DNA of 64,000 bases from Pacificispira spongiicola (GCF_012926505.1 NZ_JABBNT010000002.1:620001-684000), one strand, 5' to 3'; shown: positions 45,146 to 55,362, counted from the stretch's first letter. The notes: generated from the letters alone by a model not told the origin. Numbers and translations: made by a program.

Positions 45146-45300
45146 TTTGCCCTCTCCGCGCCGTCCCAATGTGCATGGAATTTTTCTATGGGCGACGAAA
45201 TACCCTAACTCCCTGAACGCATAAAGTTCGCCTGTGGTCGCGATACTTGTGACGAAATTGGGTCATAAACCCACGCCTATCGGGCACAGACCAAGTCCGG

Positions 45301-45367
45301 TTTTCCGGGACTTTTGCATCCGGGAGCCGGAATTTCGGCGCCCCGGATGCAAATTCGAAGTCCGGAA
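45301..45367. repeat. Long imperfect inverted repeat between rplS and leuC
   Basis: Outer arms TTTCCGG/CCGGAAA and ACTT/AAGT and inner arms GCATCCGGG/CCCGGATGC with a small inner CCG/CGG helix fold into one long hairpin. No T-run follows on the minus strand, so it is not a classical terminator. It lies just after the rplS stop. Nothing else is seen in the 45146-45405 gap. Confidence 0.6.
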
Positions 45368-45405
45368 AGCGGATGGCGCGTCACGAGTGTCGTGACGCGA
45401 CCTAC

Positions 45406-45816
45406 TTACGCGTCCGTTTTGTCCCCGACGTAACGGCCGTTGACCATGCCACGGCCGGTCGTGCGTTCGACGATACGGGCCGACTTACCGGCGCGACCGC
45501 GCAGGTAGTACAGCTTCGCACGGCGGACTTTACCGCGGCGCACGACGTCGATTCCTTCGATGCGCGGGCTATAGAGCGGGAACACGCGCTCGACGCCTTC
45601 GCCGTAGGAGATTTTACGGACGGTGAAGTTCGAGTTCACACCGGCATTCTTACGGCCGATGCAGACGCCTTCGAAAGCCTGGATACGCTCACGCGTGCCT
45701 TCGACGACCTTCACGCGGACGCGAACCGTGTCACCCGGCGAAAATTCCGGGATCGCCTCGCCGGCGGCCAGGCGCTTTTCGACCTGCTCCGCGTTCAACT
45801 GTTCGATAATGTTCAT
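45406..45816 (-). CDS. rplS: 50S ribosomal protein L19
   Basis: A 136-aa ribosomal protein located at the 30S-50S interface. It begins [14 protein letters not shown] and has [65 protein letters not shown] and [15 protein letters not shown]. The tail after residue 116 ([21 protein letters not shown]) is longer than in E. coli. It follows trmD by 33 bases in the ffh-rpsP-rimM-trmD-rplS operon. Confidence 0.97.
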   Translation of the reverse strand: MNIIEQLNAEQVEKRLAAGEAIPEFSPGDTVRVRVKVVEGTRERIQAFEGVCIGRKNAGVNSNFTVRKISYGEGVERVFPLYSPRIEGIDVVRRGKVRRAKLYYLRGRAGKSARIVERTTGRGMVNGRYVGDKTDA

Positions 45817-45849
45817 GACCTTGCTTCCTTTCTTCGCAAATCTTTTGCG

Positions 45850-46560
45850 TTACGCAACGTTTTCGGCCCCGGCATAGCGGGTCCAAAGATCCGGCCTCCG
45901 CCGCTTGGTGACGGCTTCGGCCTGGGCCCGTCGCCAGGCCCTGATATTCTCGTGATGACCGGAGAGCAGGACGTCCGGAACCTTCCGTCCTTCCCATTCC
46001 GCCGGTCGCGTATAAAGCGGGTATTCGAGAAGCCCGCTTTCGAAACTTTCTTCCTCAAGCGATTCAGAGGAGCCCATAACGCCCGGAATCAGCCGCAGGC
46101 ATGCATCCAGCATGACTAGGGCCGCGGGTTCGCCGCCCGAGAGGATGAAATCGCCGAGGCTGATTTCACGGACCTCCCATTTGTCGAGCACCCGCTGATC
46201 GACGCCTTCATACCGGCCGCATAGAATGCGGACGCCCGGTTCGGCGGCCAATTCCCGAGCCACGGTCTGGTCGAAGACCCGACCCCGCGGCGACGGATAG
46301 ACCAGCGGACCCGGCGCATCGGCCACGGAGGCCAGCGCCGCGTCGATCACGTCCGGACGCATCACCATCCCGGCCCCGCCGCCCATCGGCGCATCGTCCA
46401 CGGTCTTGTGCTTGTCCGTGGCGAAGGACCGGATATCGACGGTGTCGACCTTCCAGAGTCCGTTTTCCAGCGCCTTTCCGGCCAGCGACTGGCCGAGGGG
46501 CCCCGGAAACATTTCCGGAAACAGGGTGAGCGCGGTCACGGTCCAGGGAGAAACGGTCAT
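45850..46560 (-). CDS. trmD: tRNA (guanine(37)-N1)-methyltransferase
   Basis: A 236-aa SPOUT (trefoil-knot) methyltransferase that methylates G37 of tRNAs reading CNN codons, including the tRNA-Pro(CGG) class, preventing frameshifts. Marks are [10 protein letters not shown] at the start, [31 protein letters not shown] and [19 protein letters not shown] (knot and SAM site). The start overlaps the rimM stop by ATGA, so the two are coupled. Confidence 0.97.
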   Translation of the reverse strand: MTVSPWTVTALTLFPEMFPGPLGQSLAGKALENGLWKVDTVDIRSFATDKHKTVDDAPMGGGAGMVMRPDVIDAALASVADAPGPLVYPSPRGRVFDQTVARELAAEPGVRILCGRYEGVDQRVLDKWEVREISLGDFILSGGEPAALVMLDACLRLIPGVMGSSESLEEESFESGLLEYPLYTRPAEWEGRKVPDVLLSGHHENIRAWRRAQAEAVTKRRRPDLWTRYAGAENVA

Positions 46561-47102
46561 TGATCCGCCCCCTTTTCCGCTTCCGTCTCCACCGGCGGCA
46601 CGACGGTCAGACGACCGCCCGCCAGATCGATCGACGGCACGACATCGCGGGTGAATGGGTAGAGGACGACCTTTCCATCCGCGTCGGATACTTCCAGCAT
46701 ATCGCCGCTGCCGAAATCGAAGATCGCGCGGACCGTGCCGAGCGCCATCCCGTCTTCCGTCACCGCCGACAGACCGATCAGGTCCGCGTGGTAGAATTCC
46801 TCCTCATCCGTTTCCGGCAGCAGTGCGCGGTCGAGATAAAACTCGGTGCCGCGCAAGGCGTCGGCCGCGTTGCGGTCCGTGCAGCCTTTCAACTGGATGA
46901 GAAGTTGGCCTTTCGCCTCGCCCTTCACCGTGACGCCGTATTCGGTTTGACCCGATGCGTCGGTCAACGGGCCATAGGCCGTCAGATCGGCAGGATCGGC
47001 GGTAAAGCTTTTGACGCGCAGCATGCCCCGCACGCCATGCGCGCCGGTCACCACTCCCACGACTAGCCGTTCCACCGTCATATGTCCGATCCCGTCTGGC
47101 AT
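46557..47102 (-). CDS. rimM: Ribosome maturation factor RimM
   Basis: A 181-aa factor for 30S assembly that binds S19. The N-terminal RimM barrel contains [53 protein letters not shown] leads into the PRC-barrel with [17 protein letters not shown] and [19 protein letters not shown]. The start may be ATG 47102 or ATG 47081 (MTVERLV); the first is kept. It lies between rpsP and trmD as in most proteobacteria. Confidence 0.95.
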   Translation of the reverse strand: MPDGIGHMTVERLVVGVVTGAHGVRGMLRVKSFTADPADLTAYGPLTDASGQTEYGVTVKGEAKGQLLIQLKGCTDRNAADALRGTEFYLDRALLPETDEEEFYHADLIGLSAVTEDGMALGTVRAIFDFGSGDMLEVSDADGKVVLYPFTRDVVPSIDLAGGRLTVVPPVETEAEKGADQ

Positions 47103-47132
47103 CGATCCGTCCGTCAGGCTCCAGAAACCGCC

Positions 47133-47597
47133 TTAGGCGTTGGTTTCTTCAGCGGCAGCTTCTTCAGCCGGGGCTTCTTCCGCAGCGGCTTCCTCAGCCG
47201 GGGCGGCGGCGGCTTCAGCGGCTTCCGCTTCAGCGGCGGCGGCGGCTTCGGCAGCTTCCTTGGCTTTTTCTTCGCGCTCGCGGATACGCTCCTGCGCTTT
47301 CGCCTTCGGCTGGTTCTTCTTGGTCTGTTCCGGGATGGACGGCTTGTCCATCACACCGGCGTCGGCCAGGAAGCGGTGGACGCGCGGGGACGGCTGGGCG
47401 CCGACCGACAGCCAATGCTTCGCACGGTCCAGGTTGATCTGAATCCGCTCGGCATGGTCCGCCGGGACCATCGGGTTGTGGAAGCCGATCTTCTCAATGA
47501 AGCGGCCATCGCGCGGCGCGCGGCTATCCGCGACCACGATGCGGTAGAACGGGCGCTTTTTCGCACCGCCACGGGACATCCGAATCTTAAGGCTCAT
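47133..47597 (-). CDS. rpsP: 30S ribosomal protein S16 with Ala/Glu-rich tail
   Basis: A 154-aa ribosomal protein. The conserved S16 core (residues 1-83) includes [35 protein letters not shown] and [18 protein letters not shown] long tail follows: a basic stretch ([21 protein letters not shown]), then about 45 residues almost only Ala, Glu and Pro. E. coli S16 is about 82 residues, so the tail nearly doubles the protein. Such tails occur in alphaproteobacteria, though this one is long. It is the second gene of the operon after ffh. Confidence 0.96.
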   Translation of the reverse strand: MSLKIRMSRGGAKKRPFYRIVVADSRAPRDGRFIEKIGFHNPMVPADHAERIQINLDRAKHWLSVGAQPSPRVHRFLADAGVMDKPSIPEQTKKNQPKAKAQERIREREEKAKEAAEAAAAAEAEAAEAAAAPAEEAAAEEAPAEEAAAEETNA

Positions 47598-47683
47598 ACG
47601 TGTTCTCCAGTTTCAAAACTAACGTGTACTCGGTTGTCAAAAGGCCGGGATACCTACCGACCGGTTATATCTTCGGGAAACCC

Positions 47684-49153
47684 CTATTTCTTGGGGAAAC
47701 CGGGAGGGAATCCCCCCATCCCGGGAGGCAGTTGGCCGCCCCCCAAACCTTGTCCCGGCCCACCCAGGCCGGGCATCTGTCCGCCGCCCATCAGCTGGCT
47801 CAAATCCGCGCCGCCCGGTCCGCCGAGGCCGAAGGGCATCTTCCCCTTCTTCCCCATCTTGGCGACCTGCTTCATCATCTTCGCCATCATCTGATGCTGT
47901 TTCAGCAGCTTGTTCACATCCTGCACCGACGTGCCCGACCCGGCGGCGACGCGGCGCTTGCGCGACGCGTGCAGCACACCCGGATTACGACGTTCCTGCG
48001 GCGTCATGGAGGAAATAATCGCTTCCTGCCGCAGCATCATCTTCGGGTCGATATTCGCGCCCGCCATCTGCTTCTTGATCTTGCCGACACCCGGCAGCAG
48101 CCCCATCACGCCTTCCAGACCGCCCATCTTGCGCATCTGTTTCAGTTGCGAGGCCATGTCGTCCAGATCGAATTCGCCCTTCTGCATTTTGCGGGCGATC
48201 TTTTCGGCCTCTTCGGCCTCGATCGTTTCGGCGGCTTTCTCCACCAGGGAGACGACATCGCCCATGCCCAGGATACGGCCCGCGACGCGGTCGGCCCGGA
48301 AGGCTTCCAGCCCGTCCATCTTCTCGCCGGTGCCGAGGAACTTGATCGGCTTGCCGGTGACCTGACGCATGGACAGCGCGGCCCCGCCGCGTGCATCGCC
48401 GTCGACGCGGGTCAGGACGATCCCGGTCAGACCGACGCGGTCTTCGAAACTCTTCGCGACGGTCACCGCGTCCTGACCGGTCATGCTGTCGGCAACCAGC
48501 AGGGTCTCGCGCGGCTTCGCTGCATCGCGAACGGCGGCGACTTCGGCCATCAGCTGTTCGTCGACATGCAGGCGGCCCGCGGTATCGAGCATGACCACGT
48601 CATACCCGCCCAAGCGCCCGGCATTCATCGCGCGTTTGGCGATATCGACCGGCATCTGGCCCGCGACGATCGGCAAGGTCGCGACGCCCGTCTGCTCGCC
48701 CAAAATCTTCAATTGTTCCTGCGCCGCCGGACGATAGACGTCCAGGGACGCCATCAGGACCTTCTTCCGGTCCTTTTCGGTCAGACGCTTCGCGATCTTC
48801 GCCGTGGAGGTCGTCTTACCCGACCCTTGCAGGCCGACCATCAGAATGGCGTGCGGCGGTTCCCCGATCAGCGTCAGGTCTTGATCGTCGGACTGCAGCA
48901 ACCCGACCAACGCGTCGTGCACGACCTTGACGACCTGCTGGCCCGGCGTGACCGACTTCAACACCTGTTCGCCGACGGCCTCTTCCTTGACCTTGGCGAT
49001 GAAGTCCTTGACGACCGGCAGCGCCACATCGGCTTCCAGCAGCGCGATGCGGATGTCGCGCATGGCGGCATCGACGTCGCCCGCTTTCAGCGAACCGCGC
49101 TTTTTCAGGGCGTCGAAAACACCGCCCAACCGATCTGACAAAGACTCGAACAT
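47684..49153 (-). CDS. ffh: Signal recognition particle protein Ffh
   Basis: A 489-aa SRP54 GTPase that binds 4.5S RNA and signal sequences and pairs with FtsY. The N domain is at 1-85. The G domain has GLQGSGKTTSTAKIA, DTAGRLHVDEQL and TRVDGDARGGAALS. The Met-rich M domain (about 325-435) has IDPKMMLRQEAIISSMT and GSGTSVQDVNKLLKQHQMM. The tail is Gly/Pro/Gln-rich. ATG 49153 with TTGGAG upstream is preferred over GTG 49159. It is first in the operon and faces away from dapF-mtaB-ftsY, which encodes its receptor. Confidence 0.97.
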   Translation of the reverse strand: MFESLSDRLGGVFDALKKRGSLKAGDVDAAMRDIRIALLEADVALPVVKDFIAKVKEEAVGEQVLKSVTPGQQVVKVVHDALVGLLQSDDQDLTLIGEPPHAILMVGLQGSGKTTSTAKIAKRLTEKDRKKVLMASLDVYRPAAQEQLKILGEQTGVATLPIVAGQMPVDIAKRAMNAGRLGGYDVVMLDTAGRLHVDEQLMAEVAAVRDAAKPRETLLVADSMTGQDAVTVAKSFEDRVGLTGIVLTRVDGDARGGAALSMRQVTGKPIKFLGTGEKMDGLEAFRADRVAGRILGMGDVVSLVEKAAETIEAEEAEKIARKMQKGEFDLDDMASQLKQMRKMGGLEGVMGLLPGVGKIKKQMAGANIDPKMMLRQEAIISSMTPQERRNPGVLHASRKRRVAAGSGTSVQDVNKLLKQHQMMAKMMKQVAKMGKKGKMPFGLGGPGGADLSQLMGGGQMPGLGGPGQGLGGGQLPPGMGGFPPGFPKK

Positions 49154-49460
49154 ATCCACTCCAAAACCGTTCGATCAGGCAAAGGAATAGGCCACAACGC
49201 AAAACACGCCGGTGCGCGAAACTCGCGGACCGGCGGAGCCCCTTCTTAATCGAGTGGGGACCGATTGCAGTCATTCCTGCTTGATGTGCGGCGGCTTTTA
49301 CGGGTTTTCCGCCGCGCGGTCAAGCCCGCCGGTCGGCGCCACGCCTCCCAACAACCCAATACACCCGTAAAACGTACTTTACTTAAATTAATCTATTAGA
49401 CATTGAAAACATATCTATCGCGTGCATAGAATAACTCATACCAATAGTTAGGAAATCAAT
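49154..49460. other. Divergent promoter region between ffh and a Cro/CI-like regulator
   Basis: 307 bases with no gene seen. The part near ffh is GC-rich and the part next to the regulator gene (49360-49460) is clearly AT-rich, as expected for a promoter. I could not fix -35/-10 boxes with confidence for either gene. Confidence 0.4.
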
Positions 49461-49859
49461 ATGGTCAGTCGCAAAAGTCGTTCCTCGCGCCTGCCAACGG
49501 ATGTGGACCGAACCGTCGGCGCCAATATTCAGGCCCGTCGCGTGGCACTCGGCCTGACGCAAACGGAACTCGGCACCGCAATCGGGCTCGGCGCCTCCGA
49601 AATCCAACGCTTCGAATCCGCCCAAGACCGCGTTTCCGCCGGTATGCTCTTCCACCTGTCTCAAGCGCTGCAGATTGTGCCGGACCGACTGTTCGACGGC
49701 GCGACGTCCGATCTCCGGCCCGCCGCGGTTGCTCCGCGTACGGACGTCATGGAACTCTGCCAGGCCTTCGCCGCGATCCGCCGACCGCAAGAACGTCAGG
49801 CCTTTTTGCGGCTGGTCAAGGGTATCGCTCTCAGCGACGCTCTGGGAAGCGGAGTTTAA
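49461..49859 (+). CDS. XRE-family helix-turn-helix regulator
   Basis: A 132-aa protein with an N-terminal Cro/CI-type helix-turn-helix (residues about 18-72: IQARRVALGLTQTELGTAIGLGASEIQRFESAQDRVSAGMLFHLSQAL). The C-terminal part AFAAIRRPQERQAFLRLVKGIA resembles the short tail of alphaproteobacterial HTH proteins of the SinR-like group. Its targets are unknown. It lies alone, in an AT-rich context, just ahead of dapF. Confidence 0.9.
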   Translation: MVSRKSRSSRLPTDVDRTVGANIQARRVALGLTQTELGTAIGLGASEIQRFESAQDRVSAGMLFHLSQALQIVPDRLFDGATSDLRPAAVAPRTDVMELCQAFAAIRRPQERQAFLRLVKGIALSDALGSGV

Positions 49860-49990
49860 GAGGTCTAACGTCCTCCCGTCGGAGGCGTCAGCGACAGCGA
49901 AATTGCGCGGACGCCTGGGTTTCCTTATAAGACGGCCCATATAGTCGCGTGTCCGATGGGGACGCGCACCATTGGGATTCGGAACCGAAG

Positions 49991-50815
49991 ATGCTGGCCT
50001 TTCGCAAGATGCACGGATTGGGCAACGATTTCGTCGTGCTGGATGCACGCGCGAAACCGGTCGATCTGCCGGAATCCCGCATCCGCGCCATCGGCGACCG
50101 ACATCGCGGCATCGGCTTCGACCAATTGCTCGTCATCGAGCCGCCGACGGACGGATCGACGGCCTTCATGCGCATCTACAATCCGGACGGCAGCGAGGCC
50201 CAGGCCTGCGGCAACGGCACGCGCTGCGTCGCGCATCTTCTGATGGACGAAGCCGGATCGGACGAAGTCGCGGTTCAGACCCGGCGCGGGCGCCTGCCGT
50301 CGTATCGGAATTCGGACGGCACGGTTTCCGTCGATATGGGCGCGCCGATGCTCGACTGGCAGGATATTCCCCTGGCCCGGGACGTCGACCACCTGCATCT
50401 GCCGATTGAGCTGGAGGTCCTGCACGATCCGGTCGCCGTCGGCATGGGGAACCCGCATTGCGTCTTCTTCGTCCCGGATGCCGAGGCAGTGGACCTGTCG
50501 CGCCTCGGCCCGCAGATCGAACACCACCCCATGTTCCCGGAACGCACGAATGTGGAAGTTGCCTCCCTCGGTCCCGATGGGGTCCTGCGCCTGCGCGTTT
50601 GGGAACGCGGTGCCGGGATCACGCTGGCCTGCGGGTCCGGGACCTGCGCGACCGCCGTCGCCGCGCATCTGCGCGGGCATGTTGATGCGTCCGAGCAGCC
50701 GATCCGCATCCGCGTCGACGGCGGCGAACTCGCCATTCAATGGCGACAAGACGACGGCCATGTCATCATGACCGGACCCATCGCGACATCCTTCCTGGGG
50801 GAAATGGCCCTGTGA
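49991..50815 (+). CDS. dapF: Diaminopimelate epimerase
   Basis: A 274-aa PLP-independent epimerase converting LL- to meso-diaminopimelate for lysine and peptidoglycan. The two catalytic Cys are in AQACGNGTRCVAH and LACGSGTCATAV. The N-terminus FRKMHGLGNDFVVLDAR and GMGNPHCVFFV are conserved. ATG 49991 follows CGGAACCGAAG. The stop overlaps the GTG start of mtaB, so they are coupled. Confidence 0.97.
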   Translation: MLAFRKMHGLGNDFVVLDARAKPVDLPESRIRAIGDRHRGIGFDQLLVIEPPTDGSTAFMRIYNPDGSEAQACGNGTRCVAHLLMDEAGSDEVAVQTRRGRLPSYRNSDGTVSVDMGAPMLDWQDIPLARDVDHLHLPIELEVLHDPVAVGMGNPHCVFFVPDAEAVDLSRLGPQIEHHPMFPERTNVEVASLGPDGVLRLRVWERGAGITLACGSGTCATAVAAHLRGHVDASEQPIRIRVDGGELAIQWRQDDGHVIMTGPIATSFLGEMAL

Positions 50816-52071
50816 CGGAAATCGTAACCTTCGGCTGCCGCCTGAATGCCTTCGAATCCGAAGCGATCCGCGAATTGACCGCGGATCGGGCGCGGGACGA
50901 TCTGATCGTCGTGAATACCTGCGCCGTGACGGCGGAGGCCGAACGGCAGGCACGTCAGACGATCCGTAAGCTGCGCCGCGACCACCCCGATGCGGAAATC
51001 CTGGTCACCGGCTGCGCCGCGCAGATTTCGCCCGACGCCTATGCCGCCATGCCGGAGGTCACCCGCGTCGTCGGCAATCGCGAGAAACTGAAGGCCGAAA
51101 CCTATGGCGGCCAGAGCGAGGAACGCATCCTGGTCGACGACATCATGTCGGTGGAGGAAACCGCCGGGCATCTGATCGCCGGATTCGGCGAACGCGCCCG
51201 CGCCTTCGTCCAGGTCCAGAACGGCTGCGACCATCGCTGCACCTTCTGCATCATCCCCTACGGTCGGGGAAACAGCCGGTCCGTTCCGGCGGGCGTGGTC
51301 GTCGAACAAATCCGCACCCTGGTCGAAACCGGCGTGAAGGAAGTCGTGCTCAGCGGCGTCGACATCACCTCCTATGGCGCGGACTTGCCCGGCCATCCGA
51401 CCTTGGGGCAACTGACCCGCCGCATCCTGAAACTGGTCCCGGACCTGCCGCGCCTGCGCATTTCCTCCATCGACTGTATCGAGATGGATGAAGACCTGAT
51501 GCGCGCGATCGCGGAGGAAGAGCGCCTGATGCCGCATCTGCACCTGTCGCTACAGGCCGGGGACGACATGATCCTGAAGCGGATGAAGCGGCGCCATTCC
51601 CGCGACGACGCGGTGCGCCTGACCGACCGATTGCGCGACCTGCGTCCCGGTATCGTCTTTGGGGCGGACCTGATCGCGGGCTTCCCGACCGAAACCGACG
51701 CGATGTTCGACAACACGCTGCAGATCGTCGACGATTGCGGACTGACTTGGTTGCATGTCTTCCCCTATTCCGAACGGCCCGGCACGCCCGCCGCGCGCAT
51801 CCCGAACCAGGTTCCCAAAGCGGAGCGCAAGGCCCGCGCCAAGACCCTGCGCGATGCCGGCGCAAGAGCGGCGACCGCCTATCTGGACAGCCTGCAAGGC
51901 CACACCGCGACGGTCTTGATCGAAAAGGACAATATGGGCCACAGCGAAGGTTTCGCGCCGGTGCGCCTAGACCGCGACATGGTGGAGGGCACGCTGGTCA
52001 CGACCCGACTGGGGCCGGTACGGGACGGCATCGTTCAGGGCTCCCCCATCACCGACCGCGCGGCGGCATGA
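50812..52071 (+). CDS. mtaB: tRNA t6A37 methylthiotransferase MtaB
   Basis: A 419-aa radical SAM enzyme that adds a methylthio group to t6A37 of tRNA. The N-terminal MTTase domain supplies three Cys (FGCRLNAFES, NTCAVT, GCAAQ). The radical-SAM cluster is CDHRCTFCIIPYGRG. SGVDITSYGADLP, FGADLIAGFPTET and LHVFPYSERPGTPA are diagnostic. A TRAM-like tail closes the protein. Start GTG 50812 overlaps the dapF stop. It acts after the TsaC pathway encoded in part at 39609. Confidence 0.95.
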   Translation: MTEIVTFGCRLNAFESEAIRELTADRARDDLIVVNTCAVTAEAERQARQTIRKLRRDHPDAEILVTGCAAQISPDAYAAMPEVTRVVGNREKLKAETYGGQSEERILVDDIMSVEETAGHLIAGFGERARAFVQVQNGCDHRCTFCIIPYGRGNSRSVPAGVVVEQIRTLVETGVKEVVLSGVDITSYGADLPGHPTLGQLTRRILKLVPDLPRLRISSIDCIEMDEDLMRAIAEEERLMPHLHLSLQAGDDMILKRMKRRHSRDDAVRLTDRLRDLRPGIVFGADLIAGFPTETDAMFDNTLQIVDDCGLTWLHVFPYSERPGTPAARIPNQVPKAERKARAKTLRDAGARAATAYLDSLQGHTATVLIEKDNMGHSEGFAPVRLDRDMVEGTLVTTRLGPVRDGIVQGSPITDRAAA

Positions 52072-52102
52072 TCCATCCCACCCTTTTGTATCGGTAACTT
52101 CC

Positions 52103-53026
52103 ATGGCGCTTACCTGGTTTCAGAAGATCAAGCAGGGTCTGACCAAGACCTCCTCCCGCCTTGCCGACGGCGTCGCCGGTATTTTTACCGGCAAGCGCCG
52201 CCTTGACGACGACGCGCTGGAGGAATTGGAGGAAGTCCTGATCTCCGCCGATCTGGGGCCCGCCATGGCGGCCCGGATGGTGGCGGAACTGGCCAAGAAC
52301 AAGTTCGACAAGGAAATTTCCGACCTGGAGGTCCGCGAGGCCTTTGCCGCGCATGTAACGTCGGTGCTGGAGCCCGTGGCGAAACCCATCGCCGTGGACC
52401 GGACGCGCAAGCCGCATATCGTGTTGGTCGTCGGGGTGAACGGATCCGGCAAGACGACGACGATCGGGAAACTGGCCAAACACTATTCCGAACAGGGTTT
52501 GACGGTCATGTTGGCGGCCGGGGATACGTTCCGCGCCGCCGCCGTCGAACAGTTGAAAGTCTGGGGTGAGCGGACGAATTGCCCGGTCATCGCGAAAGAG
52601 ACCGGGGCGGATGCCGCATCGCTGGCCTTCGACGCGATCCAGCAGGCCAAGGAACAGAATGTCGACCTCCTGTTGATCGATACGGCGGGCCGTCTGCACA
52701 ACAAGACCGGCCTGATGCAGGAACTGCAAAAAGTCGTGCGCGTGATCGGCAAGCAAGACCCTGACGCTCCGCATGACACGATCATGGTTTTGGATGCCAC
52801 GACCGGCCAGAACGCGGTGCAGCAGGTGTCCGTCTTCGGCGACATGGTGAAGGTCACCGGCCTTGTCCTGACCAAATTGGACGGCACGGCAAAGGGCGGT
52901 GTCATGGTCGCGCTCGCGGACCGGTTCGGTCTGCCGGTCCATTGCATCGGCGTCGGCGAACAGGCGGACGACCTGCGCGCCTTCACGGCCAACGATTTCG
53001 CCCGCGGCTTGATGGGCCTGGAATGA
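52103..53026 (+). CDS. ftsY: Signal recognition particle receptor FtsY
   Basis: A 307-aa SRP receptor GTPase. The NG domain has VGVNGSGKTTTIGKLA, AGDTFRAAAVEQL, DTAGRLHNKTGL, LTKLDGTAKGG and GVGEQADDLRAFTA. The acidic A domain of E. coli FtsY is missing, as is usual in alphaproteobacteria; an amphipathic N-terminal helix (TWFQKIKQGLTKTSSRLADG) should bind the membrane. It lies 31 bases after mtaB. Weak inverted repeat GTCAG/CTGAC follows in 53027-53154, then an AT-rich stretch. Confidence 0.96.
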   Translation: MALTWFQKIKQGLTKTSSRLADGVAGIFTGKRRLDDDALEELEEVLISADLGPAMAARMVAELAKNKFDKEISDLEVREAFAAHVTSVLEPVAKPIAVDRTRKPHIVLVVGVNGSGKTTTIGKLAKHYSEQGLTVMLAAGDTFRAAAVEQLKVWGERTNCPVIAKETGADAASLAFDAIQQAKEQNVDLLLIDTAGRLHNKTGLMQELQKVVRVIGKQDPDAPHDTIMVLDATTGQNAVQQVSVFGDMVKVTGLVLTKLDGTAKGGVMVALADRFGLPVHCIGVGEQADDLRAFTANDFARGLMGLE

Positions 53027-53154
53027 TTGTCTTTTTCTAAAATGCAACCTAACTGTCGCGTAATGATAAGTCAGACTCGCTGACGTTATTTATTTGTTCA
53101 CATTCCCCCTCTAACGTCCAAAATACGTTTAACACCCAGAGGGGACCATAGGGG

Positions 53155-54885
53155 ATGAACGAGGACTATCAGACGGACGGCACGGATACCGAGACCGCCG
53201 AACCGGCCGCCCTAAAAACCATCGCACAACCTTTCCGCATCACCATGCTGGCAACGCTCTTGCTGGCGGGCGCCATCGCCGGGGCGGGCGCGTTTTCCAT
53301 CCGCACGATGCAATCCGCGATGACGGAAATCGTTCAGGTGCGTTACGAAAAGATCGTTCTGGGCATGCAGTTCGAACGCGCCCTGACCCAGGTAAACCGC
53401 ACCGAAAAAAGTCTGATCCTGTCCATCTCCCCCTTGCATCTGGAAAAGACGCTGGAAGCAAGCAAGTTTGAGCTGGAAAACGCGCTGCGGCTCAAGGAAG
53501 CCTTCGCGCAAACGCTGACCCCGGAAGAAGCGGAAATCTTCGCCCCGATCAACGACGCCTTCGATAGCTGGATCGGCGGCCACGAAAAAGTGGTCGAGGC
53601 GGTCATGGACGACAAGATCAAGAAGGCGACCCGCGTTTCCGACGGCAAGAATCAGAAGCTGATCGACGATATGGAAGCCATCACGGCGGAACTTCTGACG
53701 CAAAACCGACAAGCCATGGATTCCCTGCGGGCGGAAGCGACACGGCTCGGCACTCTGGCCTTCCAGGGCATCATCGCCTTCGCGGTTATCGGCACCGCAT
53801 TCGTCCTGGGCCTGATCTTCTGGATCCTGCGTCGGCGCGTCCTGCGGCCCATCGGGCATATGACGGGCGCGATGCAGTCACTGGCGGACGGCGATACCGG
53901 GATCGACGTCCCGCGCTTCGGCCATAACGACGAATTCGAGACGATGGCGGGTGCCCTCGACCAGTTCAAACTGTCGATGCTGCGAAATGCCGACCTGACC
54001 CGATCGGCGGAAGAAGAAGGCGCCCGTCAGGCCGCCCGCGCCCGCGAATTGCAGGACGCCGCCGCCGCCTTCCGCGATCAGGTGCGCACGTCGTTGGAAG
54101 CCTTGGCCAGCGCCGCCGGTGGGTTGGACAAATCGTCCCAAAAACTGGCGAGGGAAGCCGCGAACGGCGTTAACGACACCAACGCTGCCTCTGCCGCCGC
54201 CGATGTCGCCAGCAGCAATTCCGGCGCCGTCGCCGCCGCCACGGAGGAAATGTCCGGCGCGATCCGCGAGGTAAACCGCCAAATCACGGAAACCAGTTCT
54301 GTCACCGATCGGGCGGTGGACGACGCAAAACGGGCCGCCAACACGATCAACGGCCTGGACGAGGCGTCCCAGCGCATCGGCGAGGTCGTACAACTGATCA
54401 CCGCGATCGCGGAACAGACCAACCTGTTGGCGCTCAACGCGACGATCGAGGCGGCGCGCGCCGGGGATGCCGGGAAAGGCTTCGCCGTCGTCGCAAGCGA
54501 GGTCAAATCCCTGGCGACCCAGACCGGTCAGGCCACGGAGGAAATCTCCAAGCAGATCGAGGATGTCCAGCGCCGCACCGACGAGGCCGTGGCCGCCATC
54601 GGCGACATCACACGGATCATCGAACAGGTAAACGGCAATGCGTCGTCCATCGCCGCGGCGATTGAGGAACAGGACGCGACGACGAACGAAATCGCGCGCA
54701 GTGTCCAAGGCGCGGCGGAAAGTGCTGCGGAGGTCACGAACCGGATCGCCGCCGTGCGCCGCAACGCCGAATCTGCGAATGTGGTCAGCGAGGAGCTGAC
54801 CAAGGCAGCGGAAACCGTAAAACGCCAAAGCGATGCCCTGGGCGCCGATATCGACGCCTTCATCCGGAAAATTGGATCGGCCTGA
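53155..54885 (+). CDS. Methyl-accepting chemotaxis protein
   Basis: A 576-aa chemoreceptor. TM1 is at about 30-50, a periplasmic four-helix sensor at about 52-200 ([20 protein letters not shown]), and TM2 at about 200-222 ([21 protein letters not shown]). HAMP has [25 protein letters not shown]. The signalling coil has tip [24 protein letters not shown], and the C-terminus [12 protein letters not shown] has no pentapeptide. The first 25 residues are acidic and hydrophilic ([16 protein letters not shown]), unusual for this class. It follows ftsY but is probably its own unit. Confidence 0.93.
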   Translation: MNEDYQTDGTDTETAEPAALKTIAQPFRITMLATLLLAGAIAGAGAFSIRTMQSAMTEIVQVRYEKIVLGMQFERALTQVNRTEKSLILSISPLHLEKTLEASKFELENALRLKEAFAQTLTPEEAEIFAPINDAFDSWIGGHEKVVEAVMDDKIKKATRVSDGKNQKLIDDMEAITAELLTQNRQAMDSLRAEATRLGTLAFQGIIAFAVIGTAFVLGLIFWILRRRVLRPIGHMTGAMQSLADGDTGIDVPRFGHNDEFETMAGALDQFKLSMLRNADLTRSAEEEGARQAARARELQDAAAAFRDQVRTSLEALASAAGGLDKSSQKLAREAANGVNDTNAASAAADVASSNSGAVAAATEEMSGAIREVNRQITETSSVTDRAVDDAKRAANTINGLDEASQRIGEVVQLITAIAEQTNLLALNATIEAARAGDAGKGFAVVASEVKSLATQTGQATEEISKQIEDVQRRTDEAVAAIGDITRIIEQVNGNASSIAAAIEEQDATTNEIARSVQGAAESAAEVTNRIAAVRRNAESANVVSEELTKAAETVKRQSDALGADIDAFIRKIGSA

Positions 54886-54891
54886 TCGCGG

Positions 54892-55362
54892 TTAAAGCTT
54901 AAATTCCAATTTGGGCAGAAGGCGGCCCGGGATGGCTTCGGAAGCAACCGATCCCACCCGGATCGCCCCCATGCGCAGGTAGAAGCTTTCCGCCCCAGGA
55001 TCGGATTCGATGGTCATGACCGTAGCCCCCAGTGCCTTGGCGCGCGCGGCCGCATCATCGAACAACAACGCGCCGACACCGCTCCCCATTGCTTCCGGCG
55101 CGATGAACAGCTTGTCTAGACCGGCGCGCCCGTCACCGTCGCACACGACCTTGTTTAGACCCAGCGGCACATCCGCTTCGGCATCCGCCGCCACCCGGAT
55201 CGCCCCTTCCGCGATCGCCTCCGGTGTGATCCGCAGAACGTCCACACAGGCCGCCATGAAATCCGGCGGGTACCCCCAAGACGCCTTGGACCGCAGCACC
55301 ATGTCCGAAAGCATATCGGCTTCATGCGCATGGGGCGCGCGGATGACAACACCCGCGGTCAT
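54892..55362 (-). CDS. GNAT family N-acetyltransferase
   Basis: A 156-aa acetyltransferase. It begins TAGVVIRAPHAHEADMLSDMVLRSK. The acetyl-CoA site is within LDKLFIAPEAMGSGVGALLFDDAAARAKALGA, where the usual Q/RxxGxG/A reads MGSGVG. The end has ESFYLRMGAIRVG. The substrate is unknown. The start overlaps the stop of the MgtC/DUF4010 gene by ATGA, so it is coupled to that gene. It converges on the chemoreceptor with a 6-base gap. Confidence 0.88.
   Translation of the reverse strand: MTAGVVIRAPHAHEADMLSDMVLRSKASWGYPPDFMAACVDVLRITPEAIAEGAIRVAADAEADVPLGLNKVVCDGDGRAGLDKLFIAPEAMGSGVGALLFDDAAARAKALGATVMTIESDPGAESFYLRMGAIRVGSVASEAIPGRLLPKLEFKL

Noticed and set aside
53027-53154. Flagellar sigma-28 promoter for the chemoreceptor at 53155
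   Set aside because: A TAAA occurs, but no GCCGATAA-like -10 lies at the proper distance.
54893-54907. TTAAAGCTTAAA-like sequence resembling the operator near the binding-protein genes
   Set aside because: It is the coding end of the GNAT gene (Lys-Leu-stop) with no matching flank elements or promoter.
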